Origin: Acidobacteriaceae bacterium KBS 89 | Lineage (GTDB): Bacteria > Acidobacteriota > Terriglobia > Terriglobales > Acidobacteriaceae | DNA length: 64,000 nt | NCBI GenBank assembly: GCA_000381605.1 | Contig: KB906754.1 | Location: forward strand, 455,147 to 519,146 | Direction of reading: 5' to 3' | Shown here: in pieces, positions 10,346 to 18,769 of the stretch | Layout of the letters: every line of letters begins with the position of its first letter | Position numbering within the stretch: position 1 is the first letter of the stretch | Program-made: the position numbers and the translations under genes | The notes under the pieces: model-generated | What the model was told of the DNA's origin: nothing | Databases searched by the model: none | Seen by the model: the letters and a program-made list of their open reading frames with translations, nothing else

Positions 10346-11217
10346 GATTCAGAAACGCCGCATTGTTGGCTGGGTTTGCCCTTACGCAATTCACTTTCTC
10401 TCGGGCGCAAGATGCAGCCATGAAGCTGCCGAAGACTATCGTCGCAGGAGATGCGTTCTCGATTCAGACGACTGGAAGCGGCAAGGCCGTTTTATATATC
10501 GTCGGACTAGGACAGGCGCTTCGGCGCGATGTGCAAATAGGAGAATCGGCGTCGTTTCCAACAGGAGTGCTTTATAACGCCGGCCACTATCTGGCCATTC
10601 TTGTCGGTCCGTCGTCGCAGAGCACTGGTGAATTCGATGTGATCGCTGGAGCTCGACCTGAAACTCTGGGATTTCTGGCGAAGCCATCTCGACTTCCAGT
10701 TGGATTGCACAACGGAATCAGTGGAGCCGTCTATGTCTTCGATGCCTACCGAAATCTGATGACCACACCTACATCGGTTTCCTTCGAGCTGTCGGTTCCC
10801 GCGGGGGCCGTTCAGAGTCGCAGCGTCACGACCCGAAATGGCTTGGCGTGGACTGAAATGGATTCGTCAACGAAAGAAGGCACCGCGAAATTCGTTGCCC
10901 GCGTCGGGGATGCCTCGAGCACACGCATTATCGAGGAAGTTCCGGGAGAGCCATGTCGGATTATGATCAGCGCGCACCCCAACGGTAACAAGTTGGAAGT
11001 GCAGACGGCTCCTGTGCGCGACTGCAGCGGCAATGCAATTCCTGACGGCACGGTCGTGACGTTTACTCAATCTTTCAATAACACACAAACCACGGTCGAC
11101 GTTCCCCTCAAAGAAGGAGTGGCGCGTGTAGACATGCCGGCCAACAAAGGATCGCGAATCTCAGTCGCTTGTGGAGTTGTGGCTGGCAACGAGATTCGAT
11201 GGAATGGTGGACAATGA
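10342..11217 (+). CDS. Exported Ig-like (invasin-type) domain protein
   Basis: A 291-residue protein with an N-terminal signal peptide cleaved near SRAQ (residue 22). The mature part is all beta, with two or three Ig-like units; AVYVFDAYRNLMTTPTSVSF and DCSGNAIPDGTVVTFTQ match the pattern of Big_1/invasin-like repeats (D-x-x-G-N-x-x-x-x-x-T-x-V-x-F). No catalytic motif is seen. The GTG start overlaps the upstream stop (GTGA), and its own stop overlaps the next ATG (ATGA). It is probably a periplasmic or surface structural partner of the membrane protein encoded at 7452-9215. Confidence 0.7.
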   Translation: MRFRNAALLAGFALTQFTFSRAQDAAMKLPKTIVAGDAFSIQTTGSGKAVLYIVGLGQALRRDVQIGESASFPTGVLYNAGHYLAILVGPSSQSTGEFDVIAGARPETLGFLAKPSRLPVGLHNGISGAVYVFDAYRNLMTTPTSVSFELSVPAGAVQSRSVTTRNGLAWTEMDSSTKEGTAKFVARVGDASSTRIIEEVPGEPCRIMISAHPNGNKLEVQTAPVRDCSGNAIPDGTVVTFTQSFNNTQTTVDVPLKEGVARVDMPANKGSRISVACGVVAGNEIRWNGGQ

Positions 11218-11711
11218 TCAATCCGCTCCGGCTAACGAGCTACGTCTTGAGCGTGCTGATGGTTTCCTGGATGGACCAACCGTCGGTGCGCGTGCAACCG
11301 CCGCAGCTGAAGGGTTCGAGGCCGGTGGAGAAACAAACGGAAATCGCAGTAATTCGCGACTATCTTCAGTCGTGGAAGACCCTGCAGGCTGCGTTCGATC
11401 AAAATCAATCGGCGCTCCTGGATGCGTACTTTGTCGGTACAGCGCGGGAGAAATTGGCGAACACGATCAAAGAGCAAGAGAGCCTCGGGATTCACACTCG
11501 TTATCTGGAGCGCACACACGATCTTCAGATTGTGTTTTATTCACCCGAGGGGCTGTCAATCCAGATGATTGACACAGTGGAGTACGACCAGCAGGTCCTC
11601 GATCACGACAAAGTTCTGGCCACGAAGTCGATGCGACAACGCTATCTCGTGGTGCTCACACCATCCGATGTACGATGGAGAGTGCGAATTCTTCAGGCAC
11701 AACTGGATTGA
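11214..11711 (+). CDS. Small exported NTF2-like protein, last gene of operon
   Basis: A 165-residue protein. The ATG at 11214 overlaps the previous stop (ATGA). An N-terminal hydrophobic segment (LRLTSYVLSVLMVSW) suggests a signal peptide. The rest (AVIRDYLQSWKTLQAAFDQN, then a beta-rich part ending VRWRVRILQAQLD) resembles an NTF2/Cif-like fold, like part of the second gene in this operon. Function unknown; it belongs to the four-gene coupled unit and ends 20 bases from the convergent gene at 11731. Confidence 0.65.
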   Translation: MINPLRLTSYVLSVLMVSWMDQPSVRVQPPQLKGSRPVEKQTEIAVIRDYLQSWKTLQAAFDQNQSALLDAYFVGTAREKLANTIKEQESLGIHTRYLERTHDLQIVFYSPEGLSIQMIDTVEYDQQVLDHDKVLATKSMRQRYLVVLTPSDVRWRVRILQAQLD

Positions 11712-11730
11712 TAGAGGCGAAAAAACTTCC

Positions 11731-12729
11731 TCATTCATCGTGTCTCGGCGCCGACCCCTTCTCTGAGCTTTGCACAGATTTGGGCTCGGATTCGCCTCCA
11801 CACGTTGGAAGGCCGAGTTCGACCGCGGAACCCTCTTCGTAGTCATTCCAGGTTTCTATAATCAAAAATGGGATAACCTGATCGGCTGGGAAAAATTTCC
11901 GCCAGTAGTCGCTGGTGTCTTTGTAAGTCTGTCCGCAGCGAGCTGAGATGTGCCGATTCAAGCTCCAGGATGCCTTCGTGTCGTCGAACGATGGCCAAGC
12001 CCCACCGATAATCAGCTTGTCGGGAAATTTGTCCGCCATTGTGTGGTAAAAATCGGCGAGGTACGACTCTCCCCAATTGCTGCCATCTTGAGACCATCCT
12101 TTGGAACCAGGACTGATCCACGGATAAAATCCGTCGAATGCCTCAGGGTGGGGTCCCGGAGTGTTTTCCTGAATGAGAAATGGCGGCGACTCCCACTTGT
12201 CCACCACAGTCCGAACCCTGGCCCAATCGGTATGTCCACCATGGGGAAAGACGAAGATGAGCGGCCTTCCTTGGTAAGTAACATAGGCTTGGCGACCGGG
12301 TGCGTTCGGAGCTAGATAGGTGTCGTGGAACATCGTAAAGTCTGCGATCACTTGATCGGTCGCGCCATCTTCCTGATCGCCTTCGTCGTACATCATCGCG
12401 ATTTTGAATTTGTTTTTAGCCGCGGAGTTCTGCATGAGCGCATAACTCTGATCGATGAAGACCTCCCGATCTCCGTACCAATCAACGACGAAGCCAGCGA
12501 TTCCCATGTCCTTCGCCTTGCGGATCTGCTTCCGGAGCACTTCAGGATCGTGAGACGAATAGCCCACCGAAATATGCCGGGGGGAACCGAACCACGCCTG
12601 GTAGACGGCAAGTAGCTCTGGGGACTTACCTACCGCTTTGTACTTCAGCTGTACCGGTTGAGATGAACCAGAACAGCCACGGAACATCATTAGGAGGCAT
12701 AGGAATGCAGCGTTAGCGCCAACAGACAT
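11731..12729 (-). CDS. GH99-like glycoside hydrolase domain protein
   Basis: A 332-residue protein matching the GH99/GH71-like (endo-alpha-mannanase-type) TIM barrel: LLAVYQAWFGSP at the start, HDPEVLRKQIRKAKDMGIAGFVVDWYG, a YPWISPGSKGW segment and a C-terminal TWNDYEEGS with the acidic pair usual in this fold. The N-terminus is hydrophobic and contains FRGCSGSS, which could be a lipoprotein anchor although Arg at -2 is unusual. I prefer the ATG at 12729; a TTG lies two codons upstream at 12735. Many polysaccharide export systems carry a periplasmic hydrolase of this kind that trims the product, which would fit the neighbours. Substrate is inferred only. Confidence 0.7.
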   Translation of the reverse strand: MSVGANAAFLCLLMMFRGCSGSSQPVQLKYKAVGKSPELLAVYQAWFGSPRHISVGYSSHDPEVLRKQIRKAKDMGIAGFVVDWYGDREVFIDQSYALMQNSAAKNKFKIAMMYDEGDQEDGATDQVIADFTMFHDTYLAPNAPGRQAYVTYQGRPLIFVFPHGGHTDWARVRTVVDKWESPPFLIQENTPGPHPEAFDGFYPWISPGSKGWSQDGSNWGESYLADFYHTMADKFPDKLIIGGAWPSFDDTKASWSLNRHISARCGQTYKDTSDYWRKFFPADQVIPFLIIETWNDYEEGSAVELGLPTCGGESEPKSVQSSEKGSAPRHDE

Positions 12730-13167
12730 AAACAACAGTATCTAACACAAGCCCCCGAAACCACACCAGAGGATATGTTCTTACATAAAGTAGATGGATT
12801 AAACCATAGGGGGTTGCAAGATAGTGCGCTTCAGTCTACACACATCGCAATCTTTTGCCTATTAAAAGGAAAATGATTACTCATTTCCGTCATTTCAATC
12901 AACACTACTCGAACACTCGAATGCTAATTGAGAAGCTTCTTCGTACTCGAAATAACAACGCCTGCCAATAGGAAGGCGGGAAACAACCCGGAAGTGCGCA
13001 ATTCCCCTCTTATATCAAGAGTTAACGCAAGGCCATCAAGAGCTCTTCCTCGGTCTCCTCGCTCTTCAACGTTGGATTGGCATAAGACGTGCTTCTATCC
13101 GACGTAACAGCTAGTTTTCGATGGGCTTATTTAGCCCATTTTGTTTCATCCCACTTTTAGTTTCATC
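12730..13167. other. Intergenic region upstream of flippase
   Basis: About 400 A/T-rich bases with no credible coding frame, between the divergent GH99-like gene and the flippase gene. It should hold both promoters. The only clear structure is the hairpin at 13121-13143, listed separately. Confidence 0.5.
13121..13143 (+). terminator. Hairpin with U-tract before flippase gene
   Basis: Seven-base stem ATGGGCT/AGCCCAT with a TATTT loop, followed by TTTTG. It lies 25 bases before the GTG start used for the flippase, so it may be a weak intrinsic terminator, an attenuator or a translation-blocking hairpin. The stem is too short to be sure. Confidence 0.4.
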
Positions 13168-15156
13168 GTGAAAAATTGGATTGCGGGACTTTCAAGCGTG
13201 AACGGGCCGACAGACAGATCGAGAGAATTGAAAGCCCGGATTATCTCCGGCAGCGTTGTACTGCTCTCCGGTTCTGGTCTCGTGACCGCGATCAACGTTG
13301 CGTACAATGTTGCGGTGGCCCGTTTCCTCGGGCCCGGCGGGTTTGGACATGCCACCGCCGTCTATACATTGCTCACCATAACTTCGGCAGTCACTCTCTC
13401 TTTTCAGATCATCGCCACTAAAGCCGTAGCGCAGCAGGCCTCCATTGGAGCTAGAGAAGCTGTTTATCGTGGTTTCCACCGTGGCGCGTGGGGTGCCGGA
13501 GTATTCGTGGCCGTACTACTGGTTTTGTTCCGCCAGGGGATTACTAATTATCTCAATCTGCCGAACACGACACTGGTGGTGCTTCTCGCCGTCGGAACCG
13601 CATTCTACGTTCCACTAGGCAGCAGACGCGGGTACATTCAGGGCGCGTATGGATTTCGTAGTCTTGCCAAAAATCTGATACTCGAAGGAGCTGTTAGGCT
13701 CTTCGGATCGTTGCTGATGATTATGCTGGGCTACGGTGTGACGGGTGTCATCGCAGCAAACGCTGCGGCTATCGTATTTTCCTACCTCGCAATTTCTCCG
13801 AAACTCTCTGCCAGTATTCCTAACCCGCTTTCATTCGGAAACGTGCTTCAGGAATTCTCTCAAGCACTAATCTTTTTCTCGGGGCAAGTACTTATCAACA
13901 ACTGCGACATAGTGTTGGTAAAACACTTCTTCGACCCTCGGGTTGCAGGCCTATACGCAGCAGTAGCAATGATCGGAAGAGTCATCTTCGCTTTCTCCTC
14001 TGCGGTCGTGAATAGTATGTTCCCGGTAGTTGCGGCTACTGACCATGAAGAGAGAAAGAATTTCTCGCTTATCGCAACGTCGCTTTTGCTCGTACTATCA
14101 GTCGGATCTGTATTCGCAATTGGCCTGCGCATCACACCTGGTTGGGTGTGGATGAAGTTCTTTGGATCTGGATTTCAACTTCCAGGGCCACACGGGTTTC
14201 CGTACCTTCTGGCGCTTTACGCGATTATGACCGTCATCTACTCGCTGAGCGTCGTAGTAATTACTTACGAAATGTCCTACAAGATCGCAAACACAAGCTG
14301 GCTCCAATTAGTATTCAGCGGCGTTCTTATCGTTAGCATCTTTGAATTTCATGCTTCCTTGCTGCAGGTCATTATGGTGCAGCTGATACTGGTGTCAGTT
14401 TTCCTTGTCGTGATTGGAGCAGGGTTTCTCAAAGGTTCGCTTCGCAACAATAGAGCAATAGAAAAAAGTGCATCCAATAAGCTTCGACTACTTCGCCGTA
14501 TCTCTGAAGACGAAGTCATTGCAGAATTCTTGAAGAGCGACTTCGAGAACGTAGCATATGACAAGTATCGTGAAGCTTTTCGCCCGATCGTGTTCACTCC
14601 GGACCTAGAGGACAAGACTGAAAGCGCGAAGCGGCGCGCGCTGCTTTTCGTCCGTCACCGGGCGCTCTGGAAGGAACTCCCGCTCGACACTGAATGGTAT
14701 GAAGCATCGGTTAGCGATCTGTACCTTGATCGGATAAGGGTCTTCCCTCGAGCACAGTGGCTGAAATTTGCACGCGGAAATTTTGCAATTACCGAGGTGG
14801 TCCAGCGGATACAGCGTCGGGAACGAAAGAATGACAATCCTTTCCTCGTGAAGATCTCTGATATCCGTCTCAGGCTTTCGCAAGAGCATTCAAACGCCGG
14901 TTCTGTGGTCTTGATCGGCTTGGATGTAACCGAGCCCTTGACGATCCTCGACGGAAATCATCGTTTTGTCGCGGCCGTGCTCGAAGGAAAGCTGGATCAA
15001 CTTCGCTTCGTCTGCGGCCTGTCACCCGAGATGGCTCGATGCTGCTGGTACAAAACCAATCCCGCGAGTCTTACCCGATATGGCCGAAACCTGCTGCAAC
15101 ATCTGGTGAGGCATCCGAAGACAGAGTTGGAGAGTTTGTTCGAGCATTCAGGGTAG
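13168..15156 (+). CDS. Wzx-like flippase fused to ParB-like domain
   Basis: A 662-residue protein. Residues ~20-440 are a polytopic polysaccharide flippase of the MOP/Wzx type: SGSGLVTAINVAYNVAVARFLGPGGFGH is the classic first-helix signature, and about twelve more segments follow. Such proteins flip lipid-linked oligosaccharide across the inner membrane. After a basic cytoplasmic linker, residues ~445-662 form a soluble domain with ILDGNHRFVAAVLEGKL, the D-G-x-H-R motif of the ParB/sulfiredoxin-like superfamily. Family flippases normally end near 450-500 residues, so the fusion is unusual. Start is uncertain: TTG 13141, GTG 13168 or GTG 13198, none with a strong ribosome site. STAS and kinase-like genes follow. 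Confidence 0.8.
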   Translation: MKNWIAGLSSVNGPTDRSRELKARIISGSVVLLSGSGLVTAINVAYNVAVARFLGPGGFGHATAVYTLLTITSAVTLSFQIIATKAVAQQASIGAREAVYRGFHRGAWGAGVFVAVLLVLFRQGITNYLNLPNTTLVVLLAVGTAFYVPLGSRRGYIQGAYGFRSLAKNLILEGAVRLFGSLLMIMLGYGVTGVIAANAAAIVFSYLAISPKLSASIPNPLSFGNVLQEFSQALIFFSGQVLINNCDIVLVKHFFDPRVAGLYAAVAMIGRVIFAFSSAVVNSMFPVVAATDHEERKNFSLIATSLLLVLSVGSVFAIGLRITPGWVWMKFFGSGFQLPGPHGFPYLLALYAIMTVIYSLSVVVITYEMSYKIANTSWLQLVFSGVLIVSIFEFHASLLQVIMVQLILVSVFLVVIGAGFLKGSLRNNRAIEKSASNKLRLLRRISEDEVIAEFLKSDFENVAYDKYREAFRPIVFTPDLEDKTESAKRRALLFVRHRALWKELPLDTEWYEASVSDLYLDRIRVFPRAQWLKFARGNFAITEVVQRIQRRERKNDNPFLVKISDIRLRLSQEHSNAGSVVLIGLDVTEPLTILDGNHRFVAAVLEGKLDQLRFVCGLSPEMARCCWYKTNPASLTRYGRNLLQHLVRHPKTELESLFEHSG

Positions 15157-15246
15157 AAATCTCGGCTAGGTGCTTTGGCCGAAGGTGGGTAAGTCGAATT
15201 CAACCAGTAAGAAATGCTGAAAAGAATTGGAAAGGATGAAAATCCG

Positions 15247-15645
15247 ATGTCCATCAGAAAACGGGAAGTGAAGGTACATCAAGTCCCGCAAAAAGTGACG
15301 GCAAGCGTCCAGAGAAGCTTTCTCTTAAATCTGCAGCAATGTGCAGAAGCCGAACGTCCTCGCTTCGTACTGGACTGCTCGATGATCGGAGATATGAATT
15401 ACGCTCTTATCAATCTATTGCTTTCTTGCTTAGAAGAGGTGATGAAATGCAACGGAGACGTCAGGCTCGCCGCGTTGAATCCGACTGCAATGGCAGCGTT
15501 CCGAGTCGCCGGATTAGACCGTATTTTTGAGACTTATGCGACAACGGAGAGTGCAGTGCAGAGTTTCCATCAGCGGCCAATCAGCCTGGCACCCTTGGCT
15601 CAGGAACCGGAAGTCTTCGGCAACGTCTCGGAGCATGCAGCGTAG
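15247..15645 (+). CDS. STAS-domain protein without the usual phospho-Ser
   Basis: A 132-residue single STAS domain (anti-sigma-factor antagonist family): RFVLDCSMIGDMNYALINLLLSCLEEV is the core strand-helix, followed by NPTAMAAFRVAGLDRIF. Canonical SpoIIAA-type proteins have D-S-S-G after the core strand, where the Ser is phosphorylated; here it reads D-M-N-Y, so regulation by that Ser is not possible in the usual way. The ATG at 15247 has GGAAAGGA upstream; an in-frame ATG at 15214 is an alternative. It sits between the flippase and a small exported protein, so it may be a local regulator of polysaccharide production. Confidence 0.7.
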   Translation: MSIRKREVKVHQVPQKVTASVQRSFLLNLQQCAEAERPRFVLDCSMIGDMNYALINLLLSCLEEVMKCNGDVRLAALNPTAMAAFRVAGLDRIFETYATTESAVQSFHQRPISLAPLAQEPEVFGNVSEHAA

Positions 15646-15699
15646 CCGCGACGTCGAAGATTTGCGACGATCCACCTGGTAATAGTGAGGAGCAATTTG

Positions 15700-16188
15700 A
15701 TGAAGGTTCTGAATTCTTGGGTAGAACGGCAGATTGCTCTGTGTCTGACGGCGTTGCTGGTTGCACCAATCGGCGCGGCTCAGACGATAGCGCCGCAGAC
15801 GACCGGCGAAGTTCCCAAGGATTCAGTTACGGCTGTGACTGCAACGGAAAGCGTGGCGAAGGGCAAAAAAGAGAGAATTGCCGAGGTATCAGTCACCGAC
15901 GGCTCGGCTATGCTGGCGACGCAAACTCCCGACCAAAATCAGAACACTCCCCCGAATCCTCAGACAAAACAAGAAAAACCAACGCCCGCCCCTGTGGGAA
16001 CTGCCGCAGCGCCCTATGAAAGGCCCGAAGGTGTTCCCGCCTCCAGGCCATCTGGCGCCGCTATCGCGCCAGCGAAACAGAGACGTATCCATTCATTCGC
16101 GATTCGCATTGCACTCCTGGCTGGGGCAGGCGTCGCAATTGGGGTTGTGGCAGCGGCGACTTTGGGGAGCCCTAGCCGGCCTCAGTAA
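15700..16188 (+). CDS. Small exported Pro-rich protein with C-terminal membrane helix
   Basis: A 162-residue protein of unknown function. An N-terminal signal peptide (ALCLTALLVAPIGAAQ) is followed by a Thr/Gln/Pro-rich, apparently disordered middle (about residues 30-130). A single C-terminal hydrophobic helix follows (IALLAGAGVAIGVVAAATLG), preceded by basic residues. The ATG at 15700 has GAGGAG eight bases upstream. Its TAA overlaps the ATG of the kinase-like gene (TAATG), suggesting co-translation. Glycine-zipper-like tail anchors of this kind are common in envelope proteins. No homologue comes to mind. Confidence 0.6.
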   Translation: MKVLNSWVERQIALCLTALLVAPIGAAQTIAPQTTGEVPKDSVTAVTATESVAKGKKERIAEVSVTDGSAMLATQTPDQNQNTPPNPQTKQEKPTPAPVGTAAAPYERPEGVPASRPSGAAIAPAKQRRIHSFAIRIALLAGAGVAIGVVAAATLGSPSRPQ

Positions 16189-16943
16189 TGCTCGAGCTTC
16201 GTTTGACAATGATTTTGGGTGCAACAATGAGTGACGTTCCAAATAAGGCCCGAGCAAGGATCATCAGTTTTTCTGGTATCGACGGTGCCGGGAAAACCAC
16301 ACAGATCGCGGCCCTGTATAGCAGTCTTGAGAATTCCGGCCGCACTGTTCAACTGGTTTCCTTTTGGGATGACGTCGCGACGCTTAAGTGGGTTCGAGAA
16401 GATGTTGGGCACAAGATCTTCAAAGGGGATAAGGGAATAGGAACCCCCGAGATACCAATTCATCGCAAAGACAAAAATATCCGTTCACCGGTGATGAGCC
16501 TCGTTCGGATGGCGCTTTATCTTTTCGATGCGATCTCGCTACGCAAAATAGTCAAAGGAGCTTTGCGATCCGAGGCGGATGTTGTCATCTTTGATCGCTA
16601 CATGTATGACGAGTTAGTGAATCTGAATATGGGGAATGCAGTCACTCGGCTCTACCAGCGCGGAATCATGAGGTTGGTTCCGACGCCGGAGATCAGCTTC
16701 ATACTCGACGCAAATCCAGTTGAAGCCTTCGCTCGCAAACCTGAATATCCGCTTGAGTTTCTTCACTCCAATAGAAATGCATATTTGGCACTGAGTAAAA
16801 TACTGAACGGCATGACCGTGATTCCAGTGATGCCGATCGGTAAGGCGAAGGCGGAGATCGAGCAGTTTGTGTTTCGTGAGCCCTTCGATCGCGATCTGCA
16901 GAACCCACGAGCCGATCCTGCGGTCACCGAGCAAATCACGTAG
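16188..16943 (+). CDS. Thymidylate-kinase-like P-loop NTPase
   Basis: A 251-residue cytoplasmic P-loop kinase. The Walker A motif GIDGAGKTT is at about residues 30-38, and FDRYMYDELVNLN is the DRY-type catalytic/lid motif of the dTMP/deoxynucleoside kinase superfamily. Housekeeping Tmk is ~210 residues and carries an AYQ motif, which is absent here. Members of this divergent group often sit in exopolysaccharide clusters and may phosphorylate another acceptor. The ATG at 16188 overlaps the preceding stop; ATGs at 16209 and 16227 are also possible, and the last would begin just before the conserved core. It is the last gene of the flippase-STAS unit, ending at the hairpin 16949-16986. Confidence 0.75.
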   Translation: MLELRLTMILGATMSDVPNKARARIISFSGIDGAGKTTQIAALYSSLENSGRTVQLVSFWDDVATLKWVREDVGHKIFKGDKGIGTPEIPIHRKDKNIRSPVMSLVRMALYLFDAISLRKIVKGALRSEADVVIFDRYMYDELVNLNMGNAVTRLYQRGIMRLVPTPEISFILDANPVEAFARKPEYPLEFLHSNRNAYLALSKILNGMTVIPVMPIGKAKAEIEQFVFREPFDRDLQNPRADPAVTEQIT

Positions 16944-16948
16944 CGCAG

Positions 16949-16986
16949 AACCTATTGGGCGGCGAAATGCGCCCGCCCAATAGGTT
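16949..16986. terminator. Long perfect hairpin between convergent genes
   Basis: AACCTATTGGGCGG (16949-16962) pairs perfectly with CCGCCCAATAGGTT (16973-16986), a 14-bp stem with a 10-base loop. It lies six bases after the kinase-like stop and 57 bases before the end of the convergent gene at 17043, so it probably terminates from both sides. No long U-tract follows on either strand. Confidence 0.7.
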
Positions 16987-17042
16987 AATGATGGTCTGTA
17001 TTTCTGAGCAAACGGTGAGACAGCCTTGTAAAATGACCCAAT

Positions 17043-18329
17043 CTACCAGTACGTGAAGCTCATCTTGTCCACGTAGGTAGTATTCGGGCTCTGCTTGTAG
17101 TCACCGTCCATCTGATAATTGACTGTCATGCCCCACCAACCCGAAGGAACCGGGAATGGAGCCATTGTTTTATTGATATTGTAAGTCGCACCATTCACGG
17201 TGATGGTTTGATAGAGAAGGTCGTTGTTGGGTTGTCGCTGAACCTGAATCGTTATATGGTTCCATCCATTATCGTTCAGATTACATGGCGCACTAGTCGG
17301 CACCCAAGTGACATTGACGTTGTCAAAGATGTCCCAGGCGCCACTGCCAAGATGGTTGCATTGCGTCCCCCATTCCATCCCAACCCCGTTCGCAAACATA
17401 TTTATGTCAAGCTCTATAATTTGTGTAACCGAGAGGTTAGTCACAAATACATAGGTGTCCAGGACGAAGTTATGCAGGGTAGGTAGTAGCGTATGGTTGG
17501 AGTCGGTGAGATTCTCCGTATTTCCCTGCCCAATGATGGGATTCGACCACAGCACGTCGGAGTAAGGTGTCGTGCCTCCAATGTTGAACTGAGTTGCATT
17601 ACCGGTCAGAGAAACGGAACTCACATGTTGATTCATCGACCAGGTTACTCCAGGACACGGAGCGGAACAGATGGCGTAGACCGGAGCTAGCTGGCCCCAC
17701 TGGTTCCAACCGCTTTTGGCCTGTACATCGGAAATTGTCGTTCCCCCTACATTGAGTTTGACTGGCGCTGTCGTGCTTCCGCCACAGTGATCCCACTCCT
17801 GAACGACTGTATTCTGAGTACCAGCTCCGAGGGGCAATTGAGTATTCAACGATGCTCCGTTTGCCACGTAAGCAAGTTGATTGTTCACGTAAACTCCCAT
17901 CGCCGCTACTCCCTGCGGACAACTTGAAGTTGCTGTTGCGGAGAAAGCGACAGGCGAACCCACTGTACTCCCGTTTGCCGGCGAAATTACAGAAACACCG
18001 GCAGTACCGCTGACAGTTAAATTAACTTGCGCTGTGGTCGCGCCTCCGCAATAGTCCCAACCCACTACAACGACCCTGTGAGGACCTGACGTAAGGTGAA
18101 GATTGGTATTGAGATTCGTTCCATTGACTTGGTAGTTTAGGCCGTCGTCCACGTAGATTCCGACAGCGGCTACGCCCTTGGAACAAGTACTGGTATTTGC
18201 GGTTGCGACGAATTGAACATCAGGACTGACCGTTTGGCCATTTGTAGGATTGCTAATGACAACCGCTGCGTAAGCGGGTGCCGTAACTAAGAGAGCGAAC
18301 ATCAAAATTACGGAGGAAAATACGTTCAT
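17043..18329 (-). CDS. Secreted protein: two Ig-like domains plus shared C-terminal domain
   Basis: A 428-residue exported protein with signal peptide (LLVTAPAYA, cleavage ~residue 21). Residues ~22-108 and ~110-195 are two Ig-like units, each with the Cys pattern C-x-x-G-V-A-A and a second Cys in W-D-x-C-G-G. Residues ~205-428 form a beta-rich domain with GQLAPVYAICSAPCPGVTWSM, GGTTPYSDVL and WNHITIQVQR and the terminal FTYW. The same domain ends the neighbouring protein at 18770-21025, at roughly half identity by eye. The pattern resembles a jelly-roll/concanavalin-like carbohydrate-binding fold, but I cannot assign a named family. Secreted polysaccharide binding is plausible. Confidence 0.7.
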   Translation of the reverse strand: MNVFSSVILMFALLVTAPAYAAVVISNPTNGQTVSPDVQFVATANTSTCSKGVAAVGIYVDDGLNYQVNGTNLNTNLHLTSGPHRVVVVGWDYCGGATTAQVNLTVSGTAGVSVISPANGSTVGSPVAFSATATSSCPQGVAAMGVYVNNQLAYVANGASLNTQLPLGAGTQNTVVQEWDHCGGSTTAPVKLNVGGTTISDVQAKSGWNQWGQLAPVYAICSAPCPGVTWSMNQHVSSVSLTGNATQFNIGGTTPYSDVLWSNPIIGQGNTENLTDSNHTLLPTLHNFVLDTYVFVTNLSVTQIIELDINMFANGVGMEWGTQCNHLGSGAWDIFDNVNVTWVPTSAPCNLNDNGWNHITIQVQRQPNNDLLYQTITVNGATYNINKTMAPFPVPSGWWGMTVNYQMDGDYKQSPNTTYVDKMSFTYW

Positions 18330-18769
18330 TAATCTGCCTTTGGTTGAAAGTGACCATTGTTCTTCGAGTCGGCATAATTAGAAAAGAACAGTCAAACAAA
18401 TCTCGGAATGTCGCATTAAGCGACATTCCGGAGCCAAGGCGCATGACAAGAAATCGACAACCAATTCATCCATTCCCGCGCCAGCCGACCCGAGATCACT
18501 TCACTCGGACCTCCCTGCTCGGCTCGCATCCTGCTGAGTCTTCAACCGCGGATGGATAACAAAACTGTAAACCAACCAAGTGTGATTTATACGCATCATA
18601 CACTTGGCCCTACCAAAATTTACGCCAAATCTTAAGACATTTTTGTTTTTTTTAAAGTCGGATATTGATCATTCAACGACGGGAAAAATGTTCGAGACGC
18701 CAGGAAAAAAGTCCTGACCACTAGTTCATTTTTGCTCTCTCTTGTGCGCCGACCATCGGAAGTCTACGT
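18330..18769. other. Intergenic region between two related secreted-protein genes
   Basis: 440 bases with no credible coding frame. It contains the palindrome at 18404-18430 and an A/T-rich tract near 18640-18660 (ttttgttttttttaaag). It probably carries the promoter of the 17043-18329 gene and the 3' end of the 18770-21025 transcript. Confidence 0.5.
18404..18430. promoter_or_regulatory. 27-base perfect inverted repeat in leader
   Basis: CGGAATGTCGC and GCGACATTCCG form a perfect 11-bp inverted repeat around ATTAA, about 75 bases before the start of the 17043-18329 gene. With no U-tract following on the gene's strand it looks more like an operator or mRNA-leader hairpin than a terminator. 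Confidence 0.45.
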
